Source: JBGPYM01 sp041493205 (GTDB taxonomy: Bacteria; Bacteroidota; Ignavibacteria; UBA10030; UBA6906). Taken from it: a stretch of DNA of 19,137 nt. This document shows positions 1 through 8,493 of the stretch, in pieces. The stretch covers positions 1 through 19,137 of the forward strand of contig JBGPYM010000028.1 in the NCBI GenBank assembly GCA_041493205.1. The letters run 5' to 3'. The notes beneath the pieces were generated by a model. That model ran no database searches, had not been told where the DNA came from, and saw only the letters and a list, made by a program, of their open reading frames with translations. A program made the position numbers and the translations under genes. Within the stretch, counting starts at the first letter, position 1, and each line of letters starts with the position of its first letter.

Positions 1-396
1 AGGCTCCTGCGCGAGGGACGGATCGTCGGCATGCTGGGCGATCAGAGCGGGCCCAAAGAGTCCGTTTTTATCGACTTCTTCGGCCGGCCCGCCGCGACGC
101 ACAGGGGGGCGGCGGCGTTCAGCCTCAAGAGCGGCGCACCCCTTGTCATGTTCTTCTTCGTACGCCAGCCCGACGGCACCTATCGCGCCGTCTATGAGGA
201 AGTCGATCGCACGGGGCTGAACGGATCCTCCGAGGAGAACATCATCGAGCTGACGCGGCGCCATACCGCGGTCCTCGAACGCTATATCAGGCGCTACCCC
301 GACCACTGGCTCTGGATGCACAAGCGCTGGAAGCACACACCGCCCTCCGGACCACGACGCGAGACGGCCCCCGAGCCCGCCCGTGAAGACGCCTGA
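1..396 (+). CDS. LpxL/HtrB-family lipid A acyltransferase, 3' part
   Basis: This is the C-terminal 131 residues of a lysophospholipid acyltransferase-family protein, cut by the window start; the frame is open from base 1. Members of the LpxL/HtrB/MsbB family transfer a secondary acyl chain to lipid A precursors at the inner face of the cytoplasmic membrane. Seen here are the late family motifs: a GMLGDQSGP stretch, the FFGRPAATHRGAAAFSLKSG block, and a C-terminal YPDHWLWMHKRWK motif typical of the family. The N-terminal membrane anchor and the catalytic HX4D motif would lie outside the window. Its stop overlaps the start of a heptosyltransferase (TGATG), which fits a lipid A/LPS-core operon. 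The acyl donor and position cannot be told from this fragment. Confidence 0.9.
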   Translation, partial: RLLREGRIVGMLGDQSGPKESVFIDFFGRPAATHRGAAAFSLKSGAPLVMFFFVRQPDGTYRAVYEEVDRTGLNGSSEENIIELTRRHTAVLERYIRRYPDHWLWMHKRWKHTPPSGPRRETAPEPAREDA

Positions 397-1466
397 TGAC
401 CCCGCCACGTACGATTCTCGTATTTCACACGGCATTCCCCGGCGACGTCGTCCTGATGCTTCCCCTCGTGCAAGTCCTGAAGGATGCGATCCCCGGAGTG
501 GCGATCTCCGTCCTCACGACCCCGTCGGCTGCGGGTATCGTAGAAGGGCACCCGGCCGTGGCGGACGCGATCGCGTATGACAAGCGCGGCCGCCAGCGCG
601 GTGTCCGGGGCATTGTTGCGATGGCCGCCCTGCTGCGGCGACGGAAGTTCGACTGCGCCCTCATTCCGCACAGGTCCCTCCGGAGCGCGCTGGTCTGCTG
701 GTTTGCGCGCATCCCCATGCGGATTGGTTTTGAGTCAAGCACCGGTCGCTTTCTGCTGACCGATCGGGTCCGGTACAATAAAAATGAACACGAAATCGAG
801 AGGAATCTGGCTCTTGCAGCGCCCCTCGGGATTTCGGGGAAGGGGCGTCCCCTCCCACGGCTTTACCCCAGCTCTGAGGACCGACGGAGAGTGGACGAAA
901 TTCTCGGCTCGTTGCGGCAGGATAACGGCAACGCACGACGGGGTGTGATGGTGGCGGTAGCGCCAGGCTCTGTCTGGGAAACAAAGCGATGGCCGGAAGA
1001 GCGCTACGCAGACCTCGTCCGCCTCCTTGCTGCAGACGGACTCACGGTGGCGTTTGTTGGGGGGGAGGCCGATGCACCGCTCTGCCGCCGCATCGCAGCC
1101 GCAAGCGGCACGCCGGTGCTCGATGCCTCCGGCAGACTCTCGTTCCTCCAGTCGGCTGAACTGATCGCACGTTGCGCGGTCCTGGTCTCCAATGACAGCG
1201 CGCCGATGCACCTCGCTGTTGCCGTGAGAACTCCCGTGGTTGCGATTTTCGGTGCGACCGCCCCTTCGTTCGGGTTCGGCCCGGCAGGAATCAGGGACCG
1301 TATTGTGGAAACGGCAGGCCTCTCTTGCCGTCCCTGTTCAATTCACGGCGGCAACCGATGCCCCATCGGAACGTTTGAGTGCATGCTGAAGATCCCGGCC
1401 TCCCGTGTCCGGGGGGATGTGATGACGGTCCTGCAAGAGCCCGGGCCGCCAGCCGGAACACCATAA
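396..1466 (+). CDS. Family 9 glycosyltransferase, LPS heptosyltransferase II type
   Basis: A 356-residue GT-B enzyme of glycosyltransferase family 9, related to WaaF/RfaF, which adds L-glycero-D-manno-heptose to the inner core of LPS at the cytoplasmic membrane. Visible motifs are the N-terminal FHTAFPGDVVLMLPL segment (residues about 8-22), APGSVWETKRWP (189-200) that forms part of the nucleotide-sugar site, and SNDSAPMHLA (265-274). A four-cysteine cluster (C311, C314, C322, C329) near the C terminus is common in the WaaF-like members of many phyla. The start ATG at 396 overlaps the preceding stop, so the two genes are probably translationally coupled. Heptosyltransferase I versus II cannot be settled from sequence reading alone, and other GT9 sugars are possible. 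Length is normal for the family. Confidence 0.92.
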   Translation: MTPPRTILVFHTAFPGDVVLMLPLVQVLKDAIPGVAISVLTTPSAAGIVEGHPAVADAIAYDKRGRQRGVRGIVAMAALLRRRKFDCALIPHRSLRSALVCWFARIPMRIGFESSTGRFLLTDRVRYNKNEHEIERNLALAAPLGISGKGRPLPRLYPSSEDRRRVDEILGSLRQDNGNARRGVMVAVAPGSVWETKRWPEERYADLVRLLAADGLTVAFVGGEADAPLCRRIAAASGTPVLDASGRLSFLQSAELIARCAVLVSNDSAPMHLAVAVRTPVVAIFGATAPSFGFGPAGIRDRIVETAGLSCRPCSIHGGNRCPIGTFECMLKIPASRVRGDVMTVLQEPGPPAGTP

Positions 1467-1487
1467 AAGCACAAACGAAGAGCACGA

Positions 1488-2132
1488 ATGGCCCTCCATA
1501 TGAAAGTCACTCCCGCCGCCCCCGAAGACCGTGCGATGGTCCTTGCAGCGGAAGTCCTGCAGGCAGGCGGCGTCATCGTCTATCCCACGGAGACGCTCTA
1601 CGGGCTCGGGGCCAATGCGTGGAACCCCGTGGCAATCCGGAAGGTTCATGATCTCAAGCGCAGGCCGGACAATAAACCGATTCTCGTCATCGTTGCATCC
1701 GATGAGGCCGTCCGCGGTCTCGCCGTCGAAATTTCCACTGCAGCACACGCTCTGATGAAAGCCTTCTGGCCAGGTCCCCTGACGCTCGTTTTTACCGCAG
1801 CCCCCGGCGTCTCCGATGGATTGACGCAGGGAACGGGCACCATCGGCATTCGTATCCCGTCCAGCCCGCTCTGCCGTGCGCTCGCGACGCTCTGCGGGTA
1901 CCCCGTGACGTCGACAAGCGCAAACGTGTCGGGCGGACCGGCGCCGCAATCTGTCCGGGAGGTTGAAACCGCCCTGGGCTCCGGGGTTGACCTGTACCTC
2001 GACGCCGGCGCTCTTCCGCCGAGCCTTCCATCGACAATCGTGGATGTTTCGGAAGAACGGCCGCGGCTCATTCGCGCCGGGGCCGTTCCCACGGACCGGA
2101 TAAAAACCATTATTCCTGAACTACTCCTGTAA
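1488..2132 (+). CDS. L-threonylcarbamoyladenylate synthase (TsaC/YwlC/Sua5 family)
   Basis: A 214-residue cytosolic enzyme that makes threonylcarbamoyl-AMP from threonine, bicarbonate and ATP, the first step of the t6A37 modification of ANN-decoding tRNAs. Evidence: the YPTETLYGLG motif (residues 32-41), the KRRPDNKP basic loop (57-64) and the TSTSAN motif (141-146), all ligand-binding signatures of the YrdC domain. The length matches the short single-domain TsaC/YwlC form and not the long Sua5 with its extra C-terminal domain. Two in-frame starts are close together, 1488 and 1500. I chose 1488 because a weak purine stretch (GAAGAG) precedes it, but 1500 cannot be excluded. It lies 21 bases after the heptosyltransferase and 3 bases before the next gene, so it is probably an operon member. 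Confidence 0.94.
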   Translation: MALHMKVTPAAPEDRAMVLAAEVLQAGGVIVYPTETLYGLGANAWNPVAIRKVHDLKRRPDNKPILVIVASDEAVRGLAVEISTAAHALMKAFWPGPLTLVFTAAPGVSDGLTQGTGTIGIRIPSSPLCRALATLCGYPVTSTSANVSGGPAPQSVREVETALGSGVDLYLDAGALPPSLPSTIVDVSEERPRLIRAGAVPTDRIKTIIPELLL

Positions 2133-2135
2133 CCT

Positions 2136-4511
2136 ATGCGTCTCCGATCACTCGTCGTCGTCACGCTGCTCTTCGGTGCGGCCGGTTTCACGCGTGCACA
2201 GAATGACCCTGCTCCCGACCTCCGCCAGGCGTTACGGGATCTTTCCCACGACGGGGTTCTGATGGACCTCTCCGCACACCCCGATGATGAGGACGGCGCA
2301 TCGCTTGCGCTCTACCGGATGCGGTACGGCGTCAGGGCATATTCGGTCCTTTTCACGCGGGGCGAAGGCGGGCAGAACGAAAAGGGGCCCGAGCTCTATG
2401 AGGAGCTGGGAGTCCGCCGGTCCAGGGAGACCGAAAGCGCCGGCCGCATCCTCGGCACGGAAGTCCACTTCCTGAACCTCCTCGATTTCGGCTATTCGAA
2501 AACAGCGTCGGAGGCGTTCCGCAAGTGGGGCGGACAGGAGGAGGTGCTCCGGCGGGTCGTGTATGCGATCAGGAAGCTCAAGCCCGATGTCATCTTCACC
2601 AATCACAACACGATCGACGGTCACGGTCACCACCAGGCGGTTGCCATCACGGCGCTGGCGGCGTTTGATGCGGCGGCGGACTCCTCGTACTTTCCTGAAC
2701 AGCTCCGGGAGCCCGGCATAGCTCTCTGGCAGCCCCGCAAATTGTTCTTCCGTGCGTTTGGGAGATTCGAACAGGCCGCGGACCTCTCGAATGCAATCAA
2801 CGACACCGACCGGACCCGCGGCGTCACCTACCTGGATATCGCGTCCGAGGCCCTGCGTGAGCACCGGACACAGGGGTTGGACAGGGCGAATCTCCGCGCA
2901 TTTACGCGCGGGAAAAGCCTCTACCGGCTGGTGCGCTCGAACAGCCTGTACGAGCAGGACAGCACAAATTTCTTCTCGGGCATCAACCTGTTCCATGACC
3001 CGTCCACAGCCCGGCTCCTTCCCGTCCGGGCGGCACTCAATCTGCTCCATCCGTCCATGTCGTCCGATTCAACGCTTGCGATCGTCTCCTCGGTCTTCGC
3101 GGCATGCGATTCGCTCCGTGCGACGGGACGGCTCTCGGTCCTCGCACGCCGGATGATCGGCCACTGGGAGGAGGAAGCGGGCGGACTTGCCGCCCGCCTG
3201 TGCGGGCTCCAGGCACGTATCACCCTGCATGATTCGGTTGTTGTCCGCCGCCAGCGGGTACCCTGTGAACTGGTCGTATCTTCTCCCGGGTGCACGCTCG
3301 GGTCCGTGCACTGGAGTTTTTCCCTCCCGCAGGGTTGGCTGATGGAGGAGGAAGCCGGTGCGGCACCGGAGACAACGCGCGAACTCGACCGGAGGAAATT
3401 CACTCTCACCGTCGGTGAGAGCGCCCAGGTCACGCTCCCGAAGACCGTCACGCAGTACCGGTCCCTGGAGCGCCGCGAAGAGCTGATGGGACACGTCTCC
3501 ATGACCCTGAACGGCAGGCACATTGTCGTCGGCGTGCGGCCCCGCATCGAAATTGCGCCGGCACAGTTGATCGCAGTGACCCCGCGCTCCGCAGGTATCC
3601 TGCGGAGCAGGGTCCGCTCGGGGGTTTCCCTCGCGTACGCCGTCACGAATTATCTTCCGCATAAGACCGCGGGGCGGATCGGCATCAGGGCCCCTGCCGG
3701 CTGGTCAGCCGACAATGCGGCATTCGTCATCGAACAGGAAGACAGCGTGGCCCGCGGACAACTGAGCGTCCGTCCTCCGGACGGCGTGGCGCCGGGTGAG
3801 TACGTGATTCACATTCGCACCGAACTTGCGTCGGAATCTGTTGTTATCAGCGTCATTGATGCGGAGGTTGCGCCCGGCATCTCTCTCGGCATCGTCAAAA
3901 GCTATGATACGACGCTTGAATCCGCGGCGGCGACGCTCGGGCTCGAGTATGCGCTCGTGACGGACGAGGATCTCGCGCGCGGGAACCTCGGACGGTTCTC
4001 CACGATTGTCATCGACATCCGCGCGTACCTGGTCCGCGAAGCGCTGCGGAACAATAATGGCCGGCTCCTCGACTACGTGCGCCGCGGGGGAAACCTTGTG
4101 GTCATGTATCAGCGCGAAGCCGAATGGAAGCCCGAGTACGCCCCGGCCCCGTTCCAGGTCACACGGCGGCGGGTCTGTGATGAAGACGCGCCCGTGACCA
4201 TGCTCGCTCCCGATCACCCGCTCCTCACGGTCCCGAACAGAATCGGGGAGAACGACTGGCGTGGCTGGAAGCAGGAACGCGCCGTCTATGTCCCCGGCAA
4301 CGTCCCCGCCGACTACGTGCAACTCCTTTCGAGCGGCGATCCCGATGAGCAACCGCTCACGACGGCATACCTCGCCACACGGTCCGGCGAAGGTTCCTAC
4401 ATCTATACGTCCTTCGTCTGGTACCGGGAACTGAAGGACGGGAACGCGGGTGCATTCCGCTGCTTCGCCAACATGCTCTCGTATCGCGCCGGGCGCACAG
4501 CACATCCATGA
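2136..4511 (+). CDS. Secreted PIG-L/LmbE-family deacetylase with C-terminal GATase-like domain
   Basis: A 791-residue exported protein. Residues 1-21 form a Sec signal peptide (RLR, hydrophobic core, likely cut after TRA). Residues about 40-200 are a PIG-L/LmbE zinc-dependent N-deacetylase domain: SAHPDDED at 46-53 carries the first His and Asp ligands, and DGHGHH at 161-166 supplies the later His ligand. Known relatives remove N-acetyl groups from GlcNAc-type sugars. A beta-rich middle (roughly 480-575) resembles a NEW3-like sandwich. From residue 585 a ThuA/GATase1-like alpha/beta domain follows (RLLDYVRRGGNLVVMYQ, then a NRIGENDW-GW-QER region). This domain order is known from large PIG-L proteins of Bacteroidota and Acidobacteriota. 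Only 3 bases separate it from the previous gene, and its stop overlaps the next start. The substrate is unknown. Confidence 0.88.
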   Translation: MRLRSLVVVTLLFGAAGFTRAQNDPAPDLRQALRDLSHDGVLMDLSAHPDDEDGASLALYRMRYGVRAYSVLFTRGEGGQNEKGPELYEELGVRRSRETESAGRILGTEVHFLNLLDFGYSKTASEAFRKWGGQEEVLRRVVYAIRKLKPDVIFTNHNTIDGHGHHQAVAITALAAFDAAADSSYFPEQLREPGIALWQPRKLFFRAFGRFEQAADLSNAINDTDRTRGVTYLDIASEALREHRTQGLDRANLRAFTRGKSLYRLVRSNSLYEQDSTNFFSGINLFHDPSTARLLPVRAALNLLHPSMSSDSTLAIVSSVFAACDSLRATGRLSVLARRMIGHWEEEAGGLAARLCGLQARITLHDSVVVRRQRVPCELVVSSPGCTLGSVHWSFSLPQGWLMEEEAGAAPETTRELDRRKFTLTVGESAQVTLPKTVTQYRSLERREELMGHVSMTLNGRHIVVGVRPRIEIAPAQLIAVTPRSAGILRSRVRSGVSLAYAVTNYLPHKTAGRIGIRAPAGWSADNAAFVIEQEDSVARGQLSVRPPDGVAPGEYVIHIRTELASESVVISVIDAEVAPGISLGIVKSYDTTLESAAATLGLEYALVTDEDLARGNLGRFSTIVIDIRAYLVREALRNNNGRLLDYVRRGGNLVVMYQREAEWKPEYAPAPFQVTRRRVCDEDAPVTMLAPDHPLLTVPNRIGENDWRGWKQERAVYVPGNVPADYVQLLSSGDPDEQPLTTAYLATRSGEGSYIYTSFVWYRELKDGNAGAFRCFANMLSYRAGRTAHP

Positions 4512-5542
4512 AGTCCCGCCTGTTCCTGCTGGCCGCTCTCCTGTGCGCAGGCTGCGGCGGGCCGCGCAGGACTCCGATCGTTGTTTATTCTCCCCACGGG
4601 AAGGAATTGCTCTCTGCGTTCGAACGCGCGTACGAGGCGGCCTATCCGGGCGACGATGTCCAATGGCTCGATATGGGATCGCAGGATGCGCTCGACAGGA
4701 TACGGACGGAAAAGACGAACCCCCAGGCGGATGTCTGGTGGGGAGCGCCGATGACGGCGTTCGCGCGGGCGGAACAGGAAGGGCTCCTCGGGCGCTACAC
4801 CCCTTCCTGGGATAGCGCCGCACCGCCGGCCTTCAAGAGCCGCAACGGGTTCTGGTACGGCACATTCGTGACGCCGGAAGTCATCATGTACAACAACGCG
4901 CGCGTGACTGCGGCAGAAGCGCCCGGGGACTGGGACGATCTCCTTGCGCCGGCGTGGAAGGGAAAGATCATCATCCGCTCCCCGCTGGCGTCCGGGACGA
5001 TGCGGACGATCTTTTCCGCGCTGATAGCCCGCGAGATCATGCGCGGCGGCACGGTTGCGTCGGGACTCGCGTGGCTTCGGCGGCTCGATGCCAATACGAA
5101 ATCGTACGCCTCCGATCCGACGCAGCTCTATCTGAAAATCGCCCGGGAAGAGGGACTGGTGACCGTCTGGGATCTCCCTGACGTGATGATTCAGGTACAG
5201 TCCAACAAGTACCCGTTCGGCTATGTCATCCCCGCCTCCGGGACGCCGGTCATCACCGATGCGATCGCAATCGTCCGGGGCGCGAAGCACCCGGCGGAAG
5301 CGGAGAGGTTCTACGAGTTTGTGACGACACGCGCAAGCATGCTCCGTCAGGCGCGCGAGTTCGCGAGGATTCCGACCAGGACCGACATCCCGCCCGGAGA
5401 CCTGCCCGCATGGATCGGTGCGCTTCGCATCGTACCTCTTCCGGTCGACTTTGATACGCTGAGCGTGCGGGAGAAGGAATGGATGTCGCTCTGGGATGAG
5501 CACGTCCGGGGTCGCGGTGAACAGAATTCCGCGGGGGGCTGA
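4508..5542 (+). CDS. ABC importer substrate-binding lipoprotein (extracellular solute-binding family 1)
   Basis: A 344-residue substrate-binding protein. Residues 1-15 are a lipoprotein signal peptide with Cys16 as the likely lipidated residue; the lipobox (LCAGC) is slightly atypical because Cys13 sits at position -3. The mature part matches the AfuA/FbpA/PhnS-like group: VVYSPHGKELLSAF near the N terminus, an ADVWWGAP motif, GTFVTPEVIMYNN, and WDDLLAPAWKGKI. That group binds ferric ion, sugar phosphates or phosphonates. The adjacent tyrosine pair that holds iron in FbpA is not seen anywhere in this protein, so iron is doubtful. ATG at 4508 overlaps the PIG-L stop (ATGA), and the ATPase starts 3 bases after the stop, giving a full importer operon. 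Confidence 0.9.
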   Translation: MKSRLFLLAALLCAGCGGPRRTPIVVYSPHGKELLSAFERAYEAAYPGDDVQWLDMGSQDALDRIRTEKTNPQADVWWGAPMTAFARAEQEGLLGRYTPSWDSAAPPAFKSRNGFWYGTFVTPEVIMYNNARVTAAEAPGDWDDLLAPAWKGKIIIRSPLASGTMRTIFSALIAREIMRGGTVASGLAWLRRLDANTKSYASDPTQLYLKIAREEGLVTVWDLPDVMIQVQSNKYPFGYVIPASGTPVITDAIAIVRGAKHPAEAERFYEFVTTRASMLRQAREFARIPTRTDIPPGDLPAWIGALRIVPLPVDFDTLSVREKEWMSLWDEHVRGRGEQNSAGG

Positions 5543-5545
5543 CCG

Positions 5546-6601
5546 GTGGCAGCGCTCTCCATGGACCGGGTTGCAAAGGCATTCGGCGGAACTGCAGCGG
5601 TCCGCGCGGTCACCCTCGACATCGCATCCGGAGAATTCTTTGCCCTCCTCGGGCCGAGCGGATGCGGGAAGACCACGCTGCTGCGGATCATCGCCGGCTT
5701 TGAACAACCGGACAACGGCACGGTCCGGCTCGAGGGGAACGACATCACGCACCTGCCGCCCGGGGAACGTGCGATCGGCATGGTCTTCCAGAACTATGCC
5801 CTGTTCCCCCATCTGACACTCTTTGAAAATGTGGCGTTCGGGCTTCGGGCCCGAAGCGTCCCCGCAACTGAAATCCGGAAAAGGGTGGAGGAGGCCCTGA
5901 ACCGGGTCGCCCTCTCCGGAAAAGGGCTGCGGCGGGTAACGGAGCTGAGCGGGGGAGAGCAGCAGCGCGTGGCGGTTGCCCGTGCGCTGGTCCTCCGCCC
6001 CCGGGTGCTCCTGTTCGATGAACCGCTGAGCAATCTCGATGTGGCGTTGCGCGCAACAACACGCGAGGAAATCCGGTCGCTCCAGCGCAGCACCGGCGTG
6101 ACGACAGTGTACGTGACGCACGATCAGACGGAAGCGATGAGCCTGGCGGACCGGATCGCCGTCATGCGCGACGGGAGTGTCGAGCAGGTGGGACCGCCAT
6201 CGCTGTTGTATGATGCGCCTGCGTCTCCCTTCGTCGCAGCGTTCCTCGGGGGTGCGAACATTCTGCGGGGGCGGCTTGACGGTGATCTCTTCATGGCAGG
6301 AGGTTTCTCCCTGCAGGTTCTCCCTGCCGCCGGGAGACAGGGAAGCGGGCCCGCAATACTGGCCGTCAAGCCGGAGGCGATTGCCCTGAACTCCGCGGGT
6401 TCCGGATCAGAAGGAATGACGGCACGGGTCGTTGCGAGGGAACATCTCGGCTTTACGACGGCCTTCCGCCTCGATGCGGGGGGAGTCACGTTGAAAGCCC
6501 TCGCCCTTTCCGCGGAGGCGGCGGGTGGTCCCCGCCCGGGTGCAACTATCCGGATCGTCATTGACCCGCAGCGCTGCTCCCTCTTTCCGGAGACGCCGTG
6601 A
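5546..6601 (+). CDS. ABC importer ATP-binding protein (FbpC/PotA type)
   Basis: A 351-residue ATPase that drives uptake of the ligand bound by the upstream lipoprotein. All nucleotide-binding motifs are present: Walker A GPSGCGKTT (36-44), Q-loop Gln82, signature LSGGEQQ (134-140), Walker B with D158-E159, D-loop around 162-165 and the switch His192. Residues about 240-345 form a TOBE-type regulatory domain, as in the iron, spermidine and phosphonate importers. The start is GTG at 5546, 3 bases after the upstream stop and preceded by a G-rich run that can act as a ribosome-binding site; an ATG at 5561 is the alternative. The stop overlaps the permease start (GTGA). Confidence 0.95.
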   Translation: MAALSMDRVAKAFGGTAAVRAVTLDIASGEFFALLGPSGCGKTTLLRIIAGFEQPDNGTVRLEGNDITHLPPGERAIGMVFQNYALFPHLTLFENVAFGLRARSVPATEIRKRVEEALNRVALSGKGLRRVTELSGGEQQRVAVARALVLRPRVLLFDEPLSNLDVALRATTREEIRSLQRSTGVTTVYVTHDQTEAMSLADRIAVMRDGSVEQVGPPSLLYDAPASPFVAAFLGGANILRGRLDGDLFMAGGFSLQVLPAAGRQGSGPAILAVKPEAIALNSAGSGSEGMTARVVAREHLGFTTAFRLDAGGVTLKALALSAEAAGGPRPGATIRIVIDPQRCSLFPETP

Positions 6602-8283
6602 GCGCCTCACGGAAAGTGTCCATTGCGGGAGGCGTGCTGCTCCTTCTGGTTTTCTGCGCGTATGTCGTCTATCCCCTTGGCGTCATGGTCGCGCAAAGTC
6701 TCCGGGGTGGAGAGGGGCTGACCCTCTCCCGGTATGCCGCACTCTTCGATCCGGCCAACGGGGCGAACCTGGAAGCGATCGGCAATTCGCTCGTTGTTGC
6801 GGTCCTCTCGGTCCTCTTCTCCGGGGCGCTGGGGCTTATGCTGGCGTTCTCGTTCACGCAGATTCAATTCCGGTTCAGGTCGACTCTCTCACGGCTTGCC
6901 GTCCTGCCCGTCGCACTCCCGCCGCTCGTTGGTGTTATTGCATTCCTGTTTGCGTTCGGCGAGACCGGGATCATTCCGCGCGGGTGGCATCTGCTGACCG
7001 GCATGGATCCTGCGTCGCTCGCCCTGAGCGGTGTGGCGGGCGTCGTGGTCATCCACGTCTATTCATTCCACGTTTACTTCTACCTCTTCTGCGTCGCCGC
7101 ACTCCGGACACTGGACGCTTCGCTGCTTGAGGCGGCCGCCGGTATGGGCGCCGGGACCTGGAGGACGTTCAGGAGCGTCATACTCCCCGAGCTGCGTCCG
7201 GCGCTCGTAGGCGCGTCGGCGCTCACATTCATGGCCAGCATGGCGTCATTCACGGCACCTCTCCTGTTCGCGGGCGACAAGCGGTTCCTCGCCCTCCAGA
7301 TTTTCCAGACGAAGCTGAACGGCGATCTTGATCTCGCCGCGGCGCAGTCGGTCCTCCTGACGCTCGTATCAATCGTTCTGTACGCGGTGATGACGTCCGC
7401 AATGCCAGCAGCCCGCGCGCGGCGGGCCGGCAAGGGGACGGTGCGTGCCGGCACCCTGGCGCTCCCCCCGGCTTTGCGGCGCACGCTGCTCGGGGGGACA
7501 ACGATCCTCCTTGCCCTCGAGGCGCTCCCGGTCCTCGTCATCGTGCTTCTCTCGTTCGCACGCGAGGGCTCGTGGACCACGCAGTGGCTCCCGGCCGCGT
7601 ATTCTGCCGGCAGTTATAAGGCCCTGTTCACGGACCCTGAAGCGCTTGGTCCCGTCCTCAACAGCCTCGTGCTTGCCGCCATCACGCTTGGCGGCGCGAT
7701 TCTCTTCGGCGTACCCGCTGCGTTTTTCGCGACGAAAGGAAAACGGCGCACGGCGGGCCGTGTCGTGCAGGCGGTGCTGACGATCCCGTATGCCGTACCG
7801 GGCACCGTGGTCGCCATCGCGATGATCCTCGCTTTCAATGTCCCCTCACCCGCGGCCGGGGGCGCTGTGCTCGTCGGGACGTTCTGGATCCTGCCGCTCG
7901 CATATTTTTTCCGTGAGTATCCTCTCGTGATCCGCTCGACGTCCGCGTCGCTTGAAGGACTGGATGATGCCCTGCTGGAAGCTGCAGAAGGGCTGGGCGC
8001 TTCAGCCTGGAGAAGATTTCGCACGGTCGTCGTGCCGCTCGTGCTTCCGGGGATCATTGCAGGGGGAGTACTCGTGGTGATCGCCGCCCTTGGAGAATTC
8101 GTCTCCTCCATCCTCCTGTATACCTACGCGAACCGTCCCATCGCGGTCGAGATCCTCTCCCAGCTCCGCCTCTTCAATATCAGCGCCGCTGCGGCGTACG
8201 CCGTCGTCCTGATGCTTCTTATCCTCCTCCTGGTCCGGGTCTCAGGCGTCTTCAAGAGCGGCGATGGCCAGAATTTCGTCTAG
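6598..8283 (+). CDS. ABC importer permease, two fused MetI-type domains (FbpB type)
   Basis: A 561-residue integral membrane protein with about 12 hydrophobic segments. It holds two tandem binding-protein-dependent transport domains, so one chain replaces the usual permease dimer, as in FbpB/AfuB and PhnT/U-like fusions. Each half carries an EAA loop that docks on the ATPase: EAAAGMGAGTWRTF near 178-191 and EAAEGLGASAWRRF near 461-474. The start is GTG at 6598, overlapping the ATPase stop. It is the last gene of the tight run that begins with the tsaC-like gene. The substrate cannot be read from the permease. Confidence 0.94.
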   Translation: MSASRKVSIAGGVLLLLVFCAYVVYPLGVMVAQSLRGGEGLTLSRYAALFDPANGANLEAIGNSLVVAVLSVLFSGALGLMLAFSFTQIQFRFRSTLSRLAVLPVALPPLVGVIAFLFAFGETGIIPRGWHLLTGMDPASLALSGVAGVVVIHVYSFHVYFYLFCVAALRTLDASLLEAAAGMGAGTWRTFRSVILPELRPALVGASALTFMASMASFTAPLLFAGDKRFLALQIFQTKLNGDLDLAAAQSVLLTLVSIVLYAVMTSAMPAARARRAGKGTVRAGTLALPPALRRTLLGGTTILLALEALPVLVIVLLSFAREGSWTTQWLPAAYSAGSYKALFTDPEALGPVLNSLVLAAITLGGAILFGVPAAFFATKGKRRTAGRVVQAVLTIPYAVPGTVVAIAMILAFNVPSPAAGGAVLVGTFWILPLAYFFREYPLVIRSTSASLEGLDDALLEAAEGLGASAWRRFRTVVVPLVLPGIIAGGVLVVIAALGEFVSSILLYTYANRPIAVEILSQLRLFNISAAAAYAVVLMLLILLLVRVSGVFKSGDGQNFV

Positions 8284-8321
8284 GGAAGGGAGCATTCCTC
8301 GATCTTCCGCCTTCAATCCTG

Positions 8322-8350
8322 TTGCCTCGCAGGGCCTTTTTTCGTATCTT
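8322..8350 (+). promoter_or_regulatory. Promoter-like element upstream of tRNA-Arg
   Basis: TTGCCT at 8322-8327 and TATCTT at 8345-8350 are separated by 17 bases, and the tRNA begins 20 bases after the second box, a sensible distance. The TTG...TAnnTT form resembles the Bacteroidota housekeeping promoter. The same spacing and boxes occur before the recombinase gene at 15338-15366. This is pattern reading only. Confidence 0.5.
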
Positions 8351-8369
8351 ACGTATCAACGCACACTTC

Positions 8370-8443
<74 letters not shown>

Positions 8444-8493
8444 CAGCGACACGGCACGATCCTGTCTGTTCCACTTTCCACGCAAAGGGCTCC

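Noticed and set aside
774..779. TACAAT -10-like box inside the heptosyltransferase gene
   Set aside because: No matching -35 box lies 16-19 bases upstream; the codons belong to a conserved reading frame.
4403..6121. A 572-codon open frame on the minus strand
   Set aside because: It lies opposite the well-supported binding protein and ATPase genes, has an Arg/His/Pro-rich composition with no family motifs, and is expected by chance in GC-rich coding DNA. The same holds for minus-strand frames at 3705-4823 and 16270-17700.
8324..8342. Intrinsic terminator of the importer operon (GCCT-CGCA-GGGC followed by C and six T)
   Set aside because: The stem is only 4 pairs with a T-G pair, and the site falls inside the promoter-like element of the tRNA; too weak to call.
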